From the NCBI GenBank assembly GCA_963704615.1, contig OY969923.1, forward strand, positions 3,348,001-3,412,000: a DNA stretch of 64,000 bases, written 5' to 3'. Shown piece after piece: positions 57,336 through 64,000 of this stretch. The position numbers and the translations under genes were made by a program. The notes beneath the pieces were generated by a model that was not told the DNA's origin, made no database searches, and worked only from the letters and a program-made list of their open reading frames with translations. Source of the stretch: Bog-756 sp963704615 (GTDB taxonomy: Bacteria > Actinomycetota > Acidimicrobiia > Acidimicrobiales > RAAP-2). Each line of letters begins with the position of its first letter. Position 1 is the first letter of the stretch.

Positions 57336-57935
57336 GTGCGCGATCCCCTCCGTTTCTTTCGGTCCCTGAGTCTTGCCGTGTCCGTTGTCGCCCTCCCCGT
57401 GGTCGCGGCCGCCTGTTCGAGCACCACGCCGTCCGCCAGCCCCAGCTCCACGACTCCCTCATCGACCACCACGACGGGTGCCGGTGGCAACGGAGTCGGG
57501 AAAAAGCCGGTCTGCTCCTTGATTCCCCCATCGGATATCAAGACGACGCTGGGGGTGACGGTGAGCCCGGCCACCGCCACCGTCCAATCCACGATCGCAA
57601 CGTGCACCTACAAGGCGGCCGACATATCGCAGTCGGTGATCATCGAGTACCAAACCGGCGCTACCTCGGCATCGTTCGCGGCCGACAAATCCGCGATCGA
57701 GTCTCAGTTCGGCCCCACCTCCAGCGTCTCGGGAATCGGCGACCAGGCCTACTCGGCGGAGAAAATGTCCGGGAAGCAAACCGTAGCGACGGTCGTGGCG
57801 ATATCAGGCTCACTGCAGATCGTGGTCATCAGCGCCAGCCCTGTCTACAAGGTCGAGAACATGGCATCCAAGGTTCTCTACCAGCTTGAATCGAGCGCGA
57901 GCTCCTCGGCGAGCACCACGCCAACCACCAGCTAA
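57336..57935 (+). CDS. Putative lipoprotein (DUF3558-like)
   Basis: The 199-residue product has a signal with lipobox (VVALPVVAAACSS), a Ser/Thr/Pro-rich linker, and a mature domain with two cysteines (KKPVCSLIPPSDIKTTLGV and IATCTYKA), a pattern like the DUF3558/DUF3558-like exported proteins of actinobacteria. GTG 57336 is chosen because TATCGT lies seven bases upstream (leaderless); GTG 57327 is possible. A Ser/Thr-rich tail follows. The function is unknown. Confidence 0.7.
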   Translation: MRDPLRFFRSLSLAVSVVALPVVAAACSSTTPSASPSSTTPSSTTTTGAGGNGVGKKPVCSLIPPSDIKTTLGVTVSPATATVQSTIATCTYKAADISQSVIIEYQTGATSASFAADKSAIESQFGPTSSVSGIGDQAYSAEKMSGKQTVATVVAISGSLQIVVISASPVYKVENMASKVLYQLESSASSSASTTPTTS

Positions 57936-58024
57936 AACGCTCTCTCGCCCGGTAGCGAACACTCGCCGCGGCGCTTCAATCACACCGTCGGCCTTCGAGC
58001 CCGCCGCGGTGTTCGGGGACCCGA

Positions 58025-58630
58025 TCACCCGTGCTGGGGTTCCTCGGGGTCGGTGACCCACCGCCCCCGCAGGTCCTCCAGCCAGGACGGCAGGTCGATC
58101 GGTGGATCCGGCAACCGCTCAGCTCCCCGTGCTTGGAGGGTGGTGGCGAAGGACGAAGGATCGTCGCCCCACGAACGCGGGTCACCCATCATCACCTCGA
58201 TCAGCTCGGTCCCCCGGTCACCGGCCACGAAAGGGCCGAAGGCGGCACCGAGGGGAAGCTCCACATGGGTCCCGGCCGGGCAGTGCCGGTCGCCACACCA
58301 CATGTCCCCTTTGACCACGAAGATGACGTGCGGGCTGTAGTGCCCGTGGCGGCGGATGACCATGCCCGGGTCCCATCGGGCGTAGAGCGAGAGATACAGG
58401 GGATCGGGCGAGAAGGCCAGCCACTTCTCCCGTACCGAGGACGTGGAGCCGTCGGCGTTGCGGATGACCTTGACCTGTTGCCAGCCCATATCCGGATCGT
58501 CGAGATGTCTGAAGGTGGCCTCGAGACCCGCCACCTTCACCTCCGGCCCCGCGTCTGCCTCCGGCATAGCGTCTGCCTCCGGCCCAGTGTCTGCGTCCGG
58601 CCCAGTGTCCGGCTCCGCGTCATCGGCCAT
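58025..58630 (-). CDS. Cupin-fold protein with repetitive acidic N-terminus
   Basis: The 201-residue product has a cupin core: MVIRRHGHYSPHVIFVVKGD with metal-binding His residues, HVELPLGAAFGPFVAG as the second motif. The first 30 residues are an acidic, repetitive DTGPDA-like stretch coded by 18-bp tandem repeats. The start is thus uncertain, and a downstream start could remove the repeats. It lies 15 bp after ilvC ends, probably in the ilvBNC transcript. The substrate is unknown. Confidence 0.65.
   Translation of the reverse strand: MADDAEPDTGPDADTGPEADAMPEADAGPEVKVAGLEATFRHLDDPDMGWQQVKVIRNADGSTSSVREKWLAFSPDPLYLSLYARWDPGMVIRRHGHYSPHVIFVVKGDMWCGDRHCPAGTHVELPLGAAFGPFVAGDRGTELIEVMMGDPRSWGDDPSSFATTLQARGAERLPDPPIDLPSWLEDLRGRWVTDPEEPQHG
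58553..58621. repeat. 18-bp tandem repeats coding the cupin N-terminus
   Basis: GTCTGCCTCCGGCATAGC, GTCTGCCTCCGGCCCAGT and GTCTGCGTCCGGCCCAGT follow in tandem, with partial copies on both ends. The period is a multiple of three, so copy-number changes would add or remove six residues without a frameshift. Confidence 0.85.
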
Positions 58631-58645
58631 TGCCCGCCCTCCAGC

Positions 58646-59677
58646 TCAGCCTCCGGAGACGTCCTGGATCTTCTGCCTTCCGGCGGTCACGAACGGCATC
58701 ATGGCCCGGAGCTCGGCGCCCACTTTTTCGATGGGGTGGTCGAAACCGGACTGACGGAGGGCGTTGAAGTTGGGCCTGCCCTCGGCGTTCTCCGCCACCC
58801 ACTCCTTGGCGAAACTCCCGTCCTGGATCTCGCCCAGGATCCGGCCCATCTCCTCGCGGACGGCGGCATTGATGACGCGGGGACCTCGGGTCAGGTCGCC
58901 GTACTCGGCGGTGTCCGAGATCGAGAAGCGCATCCCGCTGATCCCCTGCTCGTACATCAGGTCGACGATGAGCTTGAGCTCATGGAGGCACTCGAAGTAG
59001 GCGCTCTCCGGCTGATAGCCGGCTCCGACCAGGGTCTCGTACCCGGCCTGGACCAGAGCGGTCAGACCGCCACAGAGCACCACTTGCTCGCCGAACAGAT
59101 CGGTCTCGGTCTCCTCGGCGAAGGTGGTGTCCAGCACGCCGGCACGGGTGGCCCCTATGGCGTGGGCGTAGGACAGGGCCAGATCGTGGGCCCGTCCCGA
59201 CGGGTCGGCGGACACCGCCACCAGCGAGGGCACGCCCCCTCCTTCGGTGTAGGTGCGCCGGACCAGGTGGCCGGGACCCTTGGGGGCCACCATGGCCACA
59301 TCCACTGCGGCCGGTGGCGTGATCAGCCCGAAGCGGATGTTGAAGCCGTGGGCAAAGAACAAGGCGTCGCCCGCCTGGAGATGGGGGGCGATCTCCGCCT
59401 CGTAGACCGAGGCCTGCTCGGTGTCGGGCAGGAGGATCATGATGACGTCGGCCTCGGCCGCGGCGTCCTTCACCGGCAGGACCCGCAACCCGGCCTCTTC
59501 GGCCTTCTGCCGTGACGATGAGCCGTCGCGCAGGCCGACCCGGACGTCCACACCGCTTTCGGCGAGGTTGAGGGCATGGGCGTGTCCCTGGGACCCGTAG
59601 CCGATGACCGCCACCTTGCGACTCTTGATGAGATCGGGGTCGGCGTCCTTCTCGTAGTACAGCGTGGCCATCGCCAT
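58646..59677 (-). CDS. ilvC: Ketol-acid reductoisomerase
   Basis: The 343-residue class I enzyme has KVAVIGYGSQGHAHALNLAE as the NADPH loop, VAPKGPGHLVRRTYTEGGGV, and DLFGEQVVLCGG with metal-binding residues. DVRVGLRDGSSSRQKA is the cofactor-specificity loop, typical of NADPH forms. ATG 59677 overlaps the ilvN stop (TGATG); ATG 59671 is an alternative. It is the third gene of the ilvBNC operon. Confidence 0.97.
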   Translation of the reverse strand: MAMATLYYEKDADPDLIKSRKVAVIGYGSQGHAHALNLAESGVDVRVGLRDGSSSRQKAEEAGLRVLPVKDAAAEADVIMILLPDTEQASVYEAEIAPHLQAGDALFFAHGFNIRFGLITPPAAVDVAMVAPKGPGHLVRRTYTEGGGVPSLVAVSADPSGRAHDLALSYAHAIGATRAGVLDTTFAEETETDLFGEQVVLCGGLTALVQAGYETLVGAGYQPESAYFECLHELKLIVDLMYEQGISGMRFSISDTAEYGDLTRGPRVINAAVREEMGRILGEIQDGSFAKEWVAENAEGRPNFNALRQSGFDHPIEKVGAELRAMMPFVTAGRQKIQDVSGG

Positions 59678-60246
59678 CAACCTGCCTTCTTGGTGTCGTG
59701 TCCGATCGTGGATTCCGCAACGAGATGAGGCCCGCTGCCACGGGACCGTTCAAGCATAGGCAATGCCACCCGCCCGGTCCGCTGCATGTCGACGATCCCG
59801 TAGCTGCGGATGAGATCCTCGAAGTCGTCGAGCTTTGTCGGTGCACCGGCCAGCATCACCGTGAGCCGATCGTGTCCGACGTCGACGATCTTCCCTTCGA
59901 ACACGCCGACCAGCTGGATCACCTGGCCCCGGGTGTCGGGTCCGGCCTCCACCGTGGCCAGCAAAAGCTCGCGCTCGCGGGACACGGCCGGATCCAGCTC
60001 GGTGATCGACACCACCGGGATGAGTTTGTCCAGCTGCTTGATGATCTGCTCCAGCGGCGACGACTCCACATCGACCACGATGGTGATCCGGCTGAAGCGC
60101 ACGTTGTCGGACGGGGCCACGGCCAGGCTGAAGATGTTGTAGCCCCGCCGGGAGAACAGCCCCGCCACCCGGGCGAGCACACCGGCCTTGTTCTCCACCA
60201 CCACGGTGAGGGTGTGGTGGTGCTTGTCGGCTCCGTACACGCTCAT
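59677..60246 (-). CDS. ilvN: Acetolactate synthase small (regulatory) subunit
   Basis: The 189-residue subunit has an N-terminal ACT domain (HTLTVVVENKAGVLARVAGL, FSRRGYNIFSLAVAPSD) that binds valine, then a second ACT-like domain (DVGHDRLTVMLAGAPTKLDD). It confers feedback inhibition and activates IlvB. The gene overlaps ilvB by 4 bp and ilvC by 1 bp. Confidence 0.97.
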   Translation of the reverse strand: MSVYGADKHHHTLTVVVENKAGVLARVAGLFSRRGYNIFSLAVAPSDNVRFSRITIVVDVESSPLEQIIKQLDKLIPVVSITELDPAVSRERELLLATVEAGPDTRGQVIQLVGVFEGKIVDVGHDRLTVMLAGAPTKLDDFEDLIRSYGIVDMQRTGRVALPMLERSRGSGPHLVAESTIGHDTKKAG

Positions 60247-62063
60247 GGGATTCCTCCGGTCAGCGATGGGTCCACGATGATGTCGTCATTAGAGGCGCCG
60301 GCCGCCACCATGGGGAACACCTTCTCGAAAGCGTCGGTACGGAAGTCGATGACCACCGGCCGGTCATCGATGTCGTTGGCCTTGTCGATGGCCGGGGCCA
60401 CCTCCTCGGCCGACTCGACCCGCATGCCCACGCACCCCATCGCCTCGGCCCAGCCCACATAGTCGGGCAGGTCCGGCGACAGGTAGACCTCGGAGTACCG
60501 CTCGCCGTAGAACATCTCCTGCCACTGGCGCACCATACCCAGGTAGGCGTTGTTGAGGATGGCGACCTTCACCGGGATCCGCTCCGAGCTGGCCGTGACC
60601 AACTCCTGTGCGGTCATCTGGAAGCACCCGTCACCGTCCACCGCCCACACCATCCTGTCCGGCCGCCCCACCTTGGCCCCGATCGACGCGGGCACGGCAA
60701 ACCCCATGGTGCCCAGACCTCCCGAGTTGACCCAGGTGTAGGGGTAGTCGAACTGCCACCACTGGGAGGCGAACATCTGATGCTGGCCCACGCCGGCAGC
60801 CACGATGGCGTCATCGGGGGTGGCGTCGCGCAATGTCTCGAGCACGAACTGGGGCTTGAGAGCGCCCGACCCCGGCTGTTGGTCGTAGACCAGGGGATAA
60901 CGCCGCTGCCACTCGCTCAGTTGGGCCCGCCAGGGGATCAACCGGTCCCTCGGCAGCAGAGCGGCGACGGAACCGGATCGAGCCGGTGCTCCAGCGACGG
61001 CGTCGCTCGGGGCGCCCCCGGATCCGCCCCGGGTGGCCTCCGAGTGGGGCAAGCCCAACCCGTCGAGGGCGGACAGCAGCTCGTCGATGACCATGCGACA
61101 GTCGCCAGCGATGGCCACATCAGCGTGGCGCACCTTGTTGAGCTCGGCGGGATCGATGTCGACGTGGATGACCTTGGCACCGGGGGCGAAGGCATCGACC
61201 TTGCCGGTGACCCGGTCGTCGAAGCGGCTTCCCAGGGCGATCAGCAGGTCCGAGCGCTGCATGGCGGTGACCGCGGTGTAGTTGCCGTGCATGCCGGGCA
61301 TTCCCAGGCACAGGGGGTGGGAGTCGGGGAAACAGCCCCGGGCCATCAGGGTGGTGACCACCGGGATGCCCGTCCGCTCGGCAAGCTCGCGCAGGCCCTC
61401 GGCCGCTCGTGACTTGAGAATCCCGCCACCGGCGTAGAGGATCGGCCGCTCGGCGGCGAGCAGCAGCTCGGCCGCGCTGGCCACCAGCTCGGGATCCCCC
61501 TCGGTCACCGGGTGGTAGCCGGGCAGATCGAGGTCGGAGGCATCGGGCCAGTACCACTCCATGGGCTTGTTGGCCACGTCCTTGGGCACGTCGATCAGGA
61601 CCGGCCCGGGGCGCCCGGTGGTGGCCACGTGAAAGGCCTCGGACACCACCCGGGGGATGTCGGCCCCGTCGGTGATGAGCCAGTTGTGCTTGGTGATACC
61701 CATGGTGATGCCGGTGATATCGCTCTCCTGGAAGGCATCGGTGCCGATGGCCGAGGTGGCCACCTGGCCGGTGATCACCACCAGCGGGATCGAGTCCATG
61801 TAGGCGTCGGCCAGCGGGGTCACGATGTTGGTGGCCCCGGGCCCGCTGGTGACGATGGCCACGCCGGGTCGCCCGGTGACCTGGGCGTACCCCTCGGCCA
61901 TGTGGCCGGCGCCCTGCTCGTGGCGGACGAGAATGTGCCGGATCGACGAATCGATGATCGGGTCGTAGACGGGCAGGATGGCGCCACCGGGGAGGCCGAA
62001 CATGACCTCTACCCGCTGCATCTCCAAGCTCTTGATCAGTGCTTGTGCTCCTGTGAGTTCCAT
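60243..62063 (-). CDS. ilvB: Acetolactate synthase large subunit
   Basis: The 606-residue TPP enzyme starts branched-chain synthesis. VMFGLPGGAILPVYD, RHEQGAGHMAEGYAQVTG with the catalytic glutamate, SGPGATNIVTPLADAYMDS, and GDGCFQMTAQELVTAS with the Mg-TPP site are family motifs. An insert of about 40 low-complexity residues (after GLPHSEATRG) interrupts the domain near 380. ATG 62063 has GGAG seven bases before it; a longer in-frame extension would cover the leader attenuator. Confidence 0.97.
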   Translation of the reverse strand: MELTGAQALIKSLEMQRVEVMFGLPGGAILPVYDPIIDSSIRHILVRHEQGAGHMAEGYAQVTGRPGVAIVTSGPGATNIVTPLADAYMDSIPLVVITGQVATSAIGTDAFQESDITGITMGITKHNWLITDGADIPRVVSEAFHVATTGRPGPVLIDVPKDVANKPMEWYWPDASDLDLPGYHPVTEGDPELVASAAELLLAAERPILYAGGGILKSRAAEGLRELAERTGIPVVTTLMARGCFPDSHPLCLGMPGMHGNYTAVTAMQRSDLLIALGSRFDDRVTGKVDAFAPGAKVIHVDIDPAELNKVRHADVAIAGDCRMVIDELLSALDGLGLPHSEATRGGSGGAPSDAVAGAPARSGSVAALLPRDRLIPWRAQLSEWQRRYPLVYDQQPGSGALKPQFVLETLRDATPDDAIVAAGVGQHQMFASQWWQFDYPYTWVNSGGLGTMGFAVPASIGAKVGRPDRMVWAVDGDGCFQMTAQELVTASSERIPVKVAILNNAYLGMVRQWQEMFYGERYSEVYLSPDLPDYVGWAEAMGCVGMRVESAEEVAPAIDKANDIDDRPVVIDFRTDAFEKVFPMVAAGASNDDIIVDPSLTGGIP

Positions 62064-62122
62064 CGTCGCTCCTTCATCGATGGTCGGGGTGGTCGGTGGT
62101 CGGGTATCTGTGGCTGGACATG

Positions 62123-62149
62123 AAAACGACCTCCCTTTGTGGGAGGTCG
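62123..62149 (-). terminator. Attenuator terminator of the ilvB leader
   Basis: On the minus strand CGACCTCCC (62149-62141) pairs perfectly with GGGAGGTCG (62135-62127) across ACAAA, and TTTT (62126-62123) follows. It lies 60 bases before ilvB ATG. A second hairpin upstream, AGCGCACACG (62184-62175) with CGTGTGCGCT (62162-62153), begins in the stop codon of the leader peptide. Confidence 0.8.
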
Positions 62150-62182
62150 GAGAGCGCACACGGCGAGAGAGCGTCGTGTGCG

Positions 62183-62233
62183 CTACGAAACGAGTACCTC
62201 GGTGATCAGTCGGACGGCCGGATAGGTGAACAT
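62183..62233 (-). CDS. ilvB leader peptide (attenuation)
   Basis: The 16-codon ORF encodes MFTYPAVRLITEVLVS. Six of its last ten residues are Val, Leu or Ile, the end products of the ilv pathway. Its stop codon TAG overlaps the first hairpin arm and an intrinsic terminator follows. This is the layout of ilv attenuators in other bacteria, including actinobacteria. No SD sequence precedes the ATG; a CACAAT -10 lies nine bases upstream, so it may be leaderless. Confidence 0.8.
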   Translation of the reverse strand: MFTYPAVRLITEVLVS

Positions 62234-62242
62234 GATGTGGAC

Positions 62243-62272
62243 ATTGTGACACGGACCGGGCGGTCGGGACAA
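62243..62272 (-). promoter_or_regulatory. Putative ilvB promoter
   Basis: On the minus strand TTGTCC (62272-62267) and CACAAT (62248-62243) are separated by 18 bases, the normal -35/-10 distance. The start site would lie just before the leader-peptide ATG at 62233. Confidence 0.5.
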
Positions 62273-62344
62273 GCACCGGCCGGAACTGCCTCGGGACGCC
62301 GTCCAGACCCGGGCCTGGTGGCCACCTCGGGCGATCCCCGAGGT

Positions 62345-64000
62345 TCAGGACTCGGTGATCGCCCCTCGTTCTGCCCCTGTCACCAGGCGGGCGTACTTGG
62401 CCAACGCCCCGGTCGTGTAGCGCGGGGCAGGGTGCTTGAGCTCGACTCGGCGTCGATCGAGCTCGTCCACCCCCACCACCAGGTCGATGGTGTGGTTGAC
62501 CACGTCCACGGTGATCCTGTCGCCGTCGGCCACCAAGGCGATGGGTCCCCCGTCGACGGCCTCGGGGGCCACATGGCCGATGCAGAAACCGTGGGTGCCG
62601 CCGGAGAACCGACCGTCGGTGACCAGGGCGCAGTCGGCGCCGCGGCCCACGCCCTTCATGGCGCCGGTCACAGCCAGCATCTCGCGCATCCCCGGTCCCC
62701 CCTTGGGGCCCTCGTAGCGGATGACCACCACCGTGCCCGGCTCGATCGAGCCGGAAAGAATCGCCTCCATGGCCCGGTCCTCCCCGTCGAACACCCGGGC
62801 CGTCCCATCGAAGCTCAGCTGATCGAGGCCGGCCACCTTGACCACCGCGCCCTTGGGGGCCAGGGTCCCGGTCAAGACAGCAATGCCCCCCTGGACGTGG
62901 ATGGGCCGGTCCATGGGATGAACCACGTCACCGTCGGGTGCCGGGGGGGCCAGAGCGGCCAGATTGTCGGCCACTGTGCGCCCGGTCACCGTCAGGCAGC
63001 CACCGTGCAGCAACCCGGCATCCAGCAGCTCGGCCATGACCACCGGCACGCCCCCGATGCGGTCGAGGTCGCTCATGTGGTACTTGCCGTGCGGCTTGGT
63101 GTCAGCCAGGTGGGGCACCTTGGCGGCCACCGCGTTGAAGTCGTCCAAACTGAGGTCAACCCGAGCCTCGTTGGCGATGGCCAGCAGATGGAGAACGGCG
63201 TTGGTCGAGCCACCGAGGGCCATGGTCACGGCGATGGCGTTCTCGAAGGCGTCCTTGGTCATCACCTGTCGGGGCCGGATTCCCTGGCGGAGCAGTGCAA
63301 CCACCGACTGGCCGGATGCGTAGGCCGCATCGTCCCGCCGACGATCGACGGCGGGAGCCGATGAACTGCCCGGAAGGGACATGCCCAGAGCCTCGGCCAC
63401 ACAAGCCATGGTGTTGGCGGTGAACATCCCCGCGCACGAGCCCTCGGTCGGACAGGCGTTGTGCTCGATGAGGCTCAACTCCTCGTCAGAGAGGGCATCG
63501 ACCGCATGGGCCCCCACGGCCTCGAAGACCGAGGTGATGTCGAGGGCACGGTCCCGCGCCCGACCCGGAAGGATGGATCCCCCGTAGAGGAAGACGCTGG
63601 GCAGGTTGATCCGGGCGGCGGCCATCAGCATGCCGGGCAGCGACTTGTCGCATCCGGCCAGGGTGACCAGGCCGTCGAAGCGCTCGGCGTGCATCATGAT
63701 CTCGATCGAGTCGGCGATGACCTCGCGGCTGACCAGCGAGGCCCGCATGCCCTCGTGGCCCATGGAGATGCCGTCGGAGACGGCGATGGTCACGAACTCG
63801 AGCGGGAACCCGCCGGCTTCGCGGACCCCCTCCTTGGCCCTCTTGGCCAGCCGGTCGAGGGGAAGGTTGCAGGGAGTCACCTCGTTCCAGGACGACGCCA
63901 CGCCGATCTGGGGCTTGTCCCAATCGTCGTCAGTCATCCCCACCGCCCGGAGCATGGCCCGGGCCGGCGCCCGGGCGGGCCCGTCGGTGACCTCGTAGCT
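62345..64000 (-). CDS. ilvD: Dihydroxy-acid dehydratase (5' end beyond the window)
   Basis: The visible 551 residues lack only the first few amino acids: the frame is open to the right edge and reads SYEVTDGPARAPARAMLRAV, the family N-terminus. ASSWNEVTPCNLPLDRLAKR, AGCDKSLPGMLMAAARINLP, and ACPTEGSCAGMFTANTMACV supply the iron-sulfur cysteines. DGRFSGGTHGFCIGHVAPEA closes the active site. It performs the third shared step of isoleucine/valine synthesis. It ends about 110 bp before the ilvB leader on the same strand. Confidence 0.97.
   Translation of the reverse strand, partial: SYEVTDGPARAPARAMLRAVGMTDDDWDKPQIGVASSWNEVTPCNLPLDRLAKRAKEGVREAGGFPLEFVTIAVSDGISMGHEGMRASLVSREVIADSIEIMMHAERFDGLVTLAGCDKSLPGMLMAAARINLPSVFLYGGSILPGRARDRALDITSVFEAVGAHAVDALSDEELSLIEHNACPTEGSCAGMFTANTMACVAEALGMSLPGSSSAPAVDRRRDDAAYASGQSVVALLRQGIRPRQVMTKDAFENAIAVTMALGGSTNAVLHLLAIANEARVDLSLDDFNAVAAKVPHLADTKPHGKYHMSDLDRIGGVPVVMAELLDAGLLHGGCLTVTGRTVADNLAALAPPAPDGDVVHPMDRPIHVQGGIAVLTGTLAPKGAVVKVAGLDQLSFDGTARVFDGEDRAMEAILSGSIEPGTVVVIRYEGPKGGPGMREMLAVTGAMKGVGRGADCALVTDGRFSGGTHGFCIGHVAPEAVDGGPIALVADGDRITVDVVNHTIDLVVGVDELDRRRVELKHPAPRYTTGALAKYARLVTGAERGAITES

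Overview
The window is high-GC bacterial chromosome with strong actinobacterial features. These include frequent GTG starts, an F-type ATP synthase operon preceded by glyA and a wecA-type transferase as in mycobacteria and streptomycetes, a MurA with aspartate at the usual cysteine position, a mycobacterial-type SerC, a FrhB-like protein of the coenzyme F420 family, and probable leaderless transcripts. The mix (P450, EthD-like and DUF4242 proteins, TreS, MeaB) suggests Acidimicrobiia or a near relative; that placement is inference. No rRNA, tRNA, CRISPR array, prophage or insertion sequence was recognised. It reads as core chromosome.

Layout. 0-5.5 kb is an extracellular polysaccharide cluster: methyltransferase fragment, NodB-type deacetylase, two GT4 glycosyltransferases and an AsnB-type amidotransferase. 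5.6-13.9 kb holds a DUF4242 protein, ychF, and a minus-strand sulfur run (cysH, siroheme sulfite reductase, a FrhB-like iron-sulfur flavoprotein, then three small genes). A siroheme-synthesis dehydrogenase and a P450 are transcribed divergently from cysH. 15-22.9 kb carries a small membrane protein, galT, treS, meaB, murA and glpX. 22.9-34.4 kb is a minus-strand run: rpiB, glyA, wecA, atpZ, atpI and atpB-E-F-H-A-G-D-C. 34.5-41.2 kb has a thiolase-like protein, a YbhN-type flippase-like protein, a truncated serine-hydrolase remnant, greA and leuCD.

41-52 kb is an unusual phosphate-uptake locus. pstC-pstA-pstB is followed, rather than preceded, by two PstS-like proteins anchored by C-terminal membrane helices, then by a sortase-fold protein lacking its catalytic His and Cys, and then by a third secreted binding protein under its own control region. 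52.7-57.9 kb holds a monooxygenase-like protein, serA, an aminotransferase, serC and a lipoprotein. 58-64 kb is branched-chain amino acid synthesis (cupin, ilvC, ilvN, ilvB, ilvD).

Most notable findings: (1) cysH-sir-frhB looks like a two-polypeptide version of F420H2-dependent sulfite reductase. (2) The pst operon pairs multiple anchored binding proteins with a pseudo-sortase. (3) ilvB has a textbook attenuator: a 16-residue leader peptide rich in Val, Leu and Ile, two hairpins and a T-tract. (4) GTGAC-type repeats at about 11-bp spacing recur near several exported-protein genes, resembling PhoB/OmpR-family boxes.
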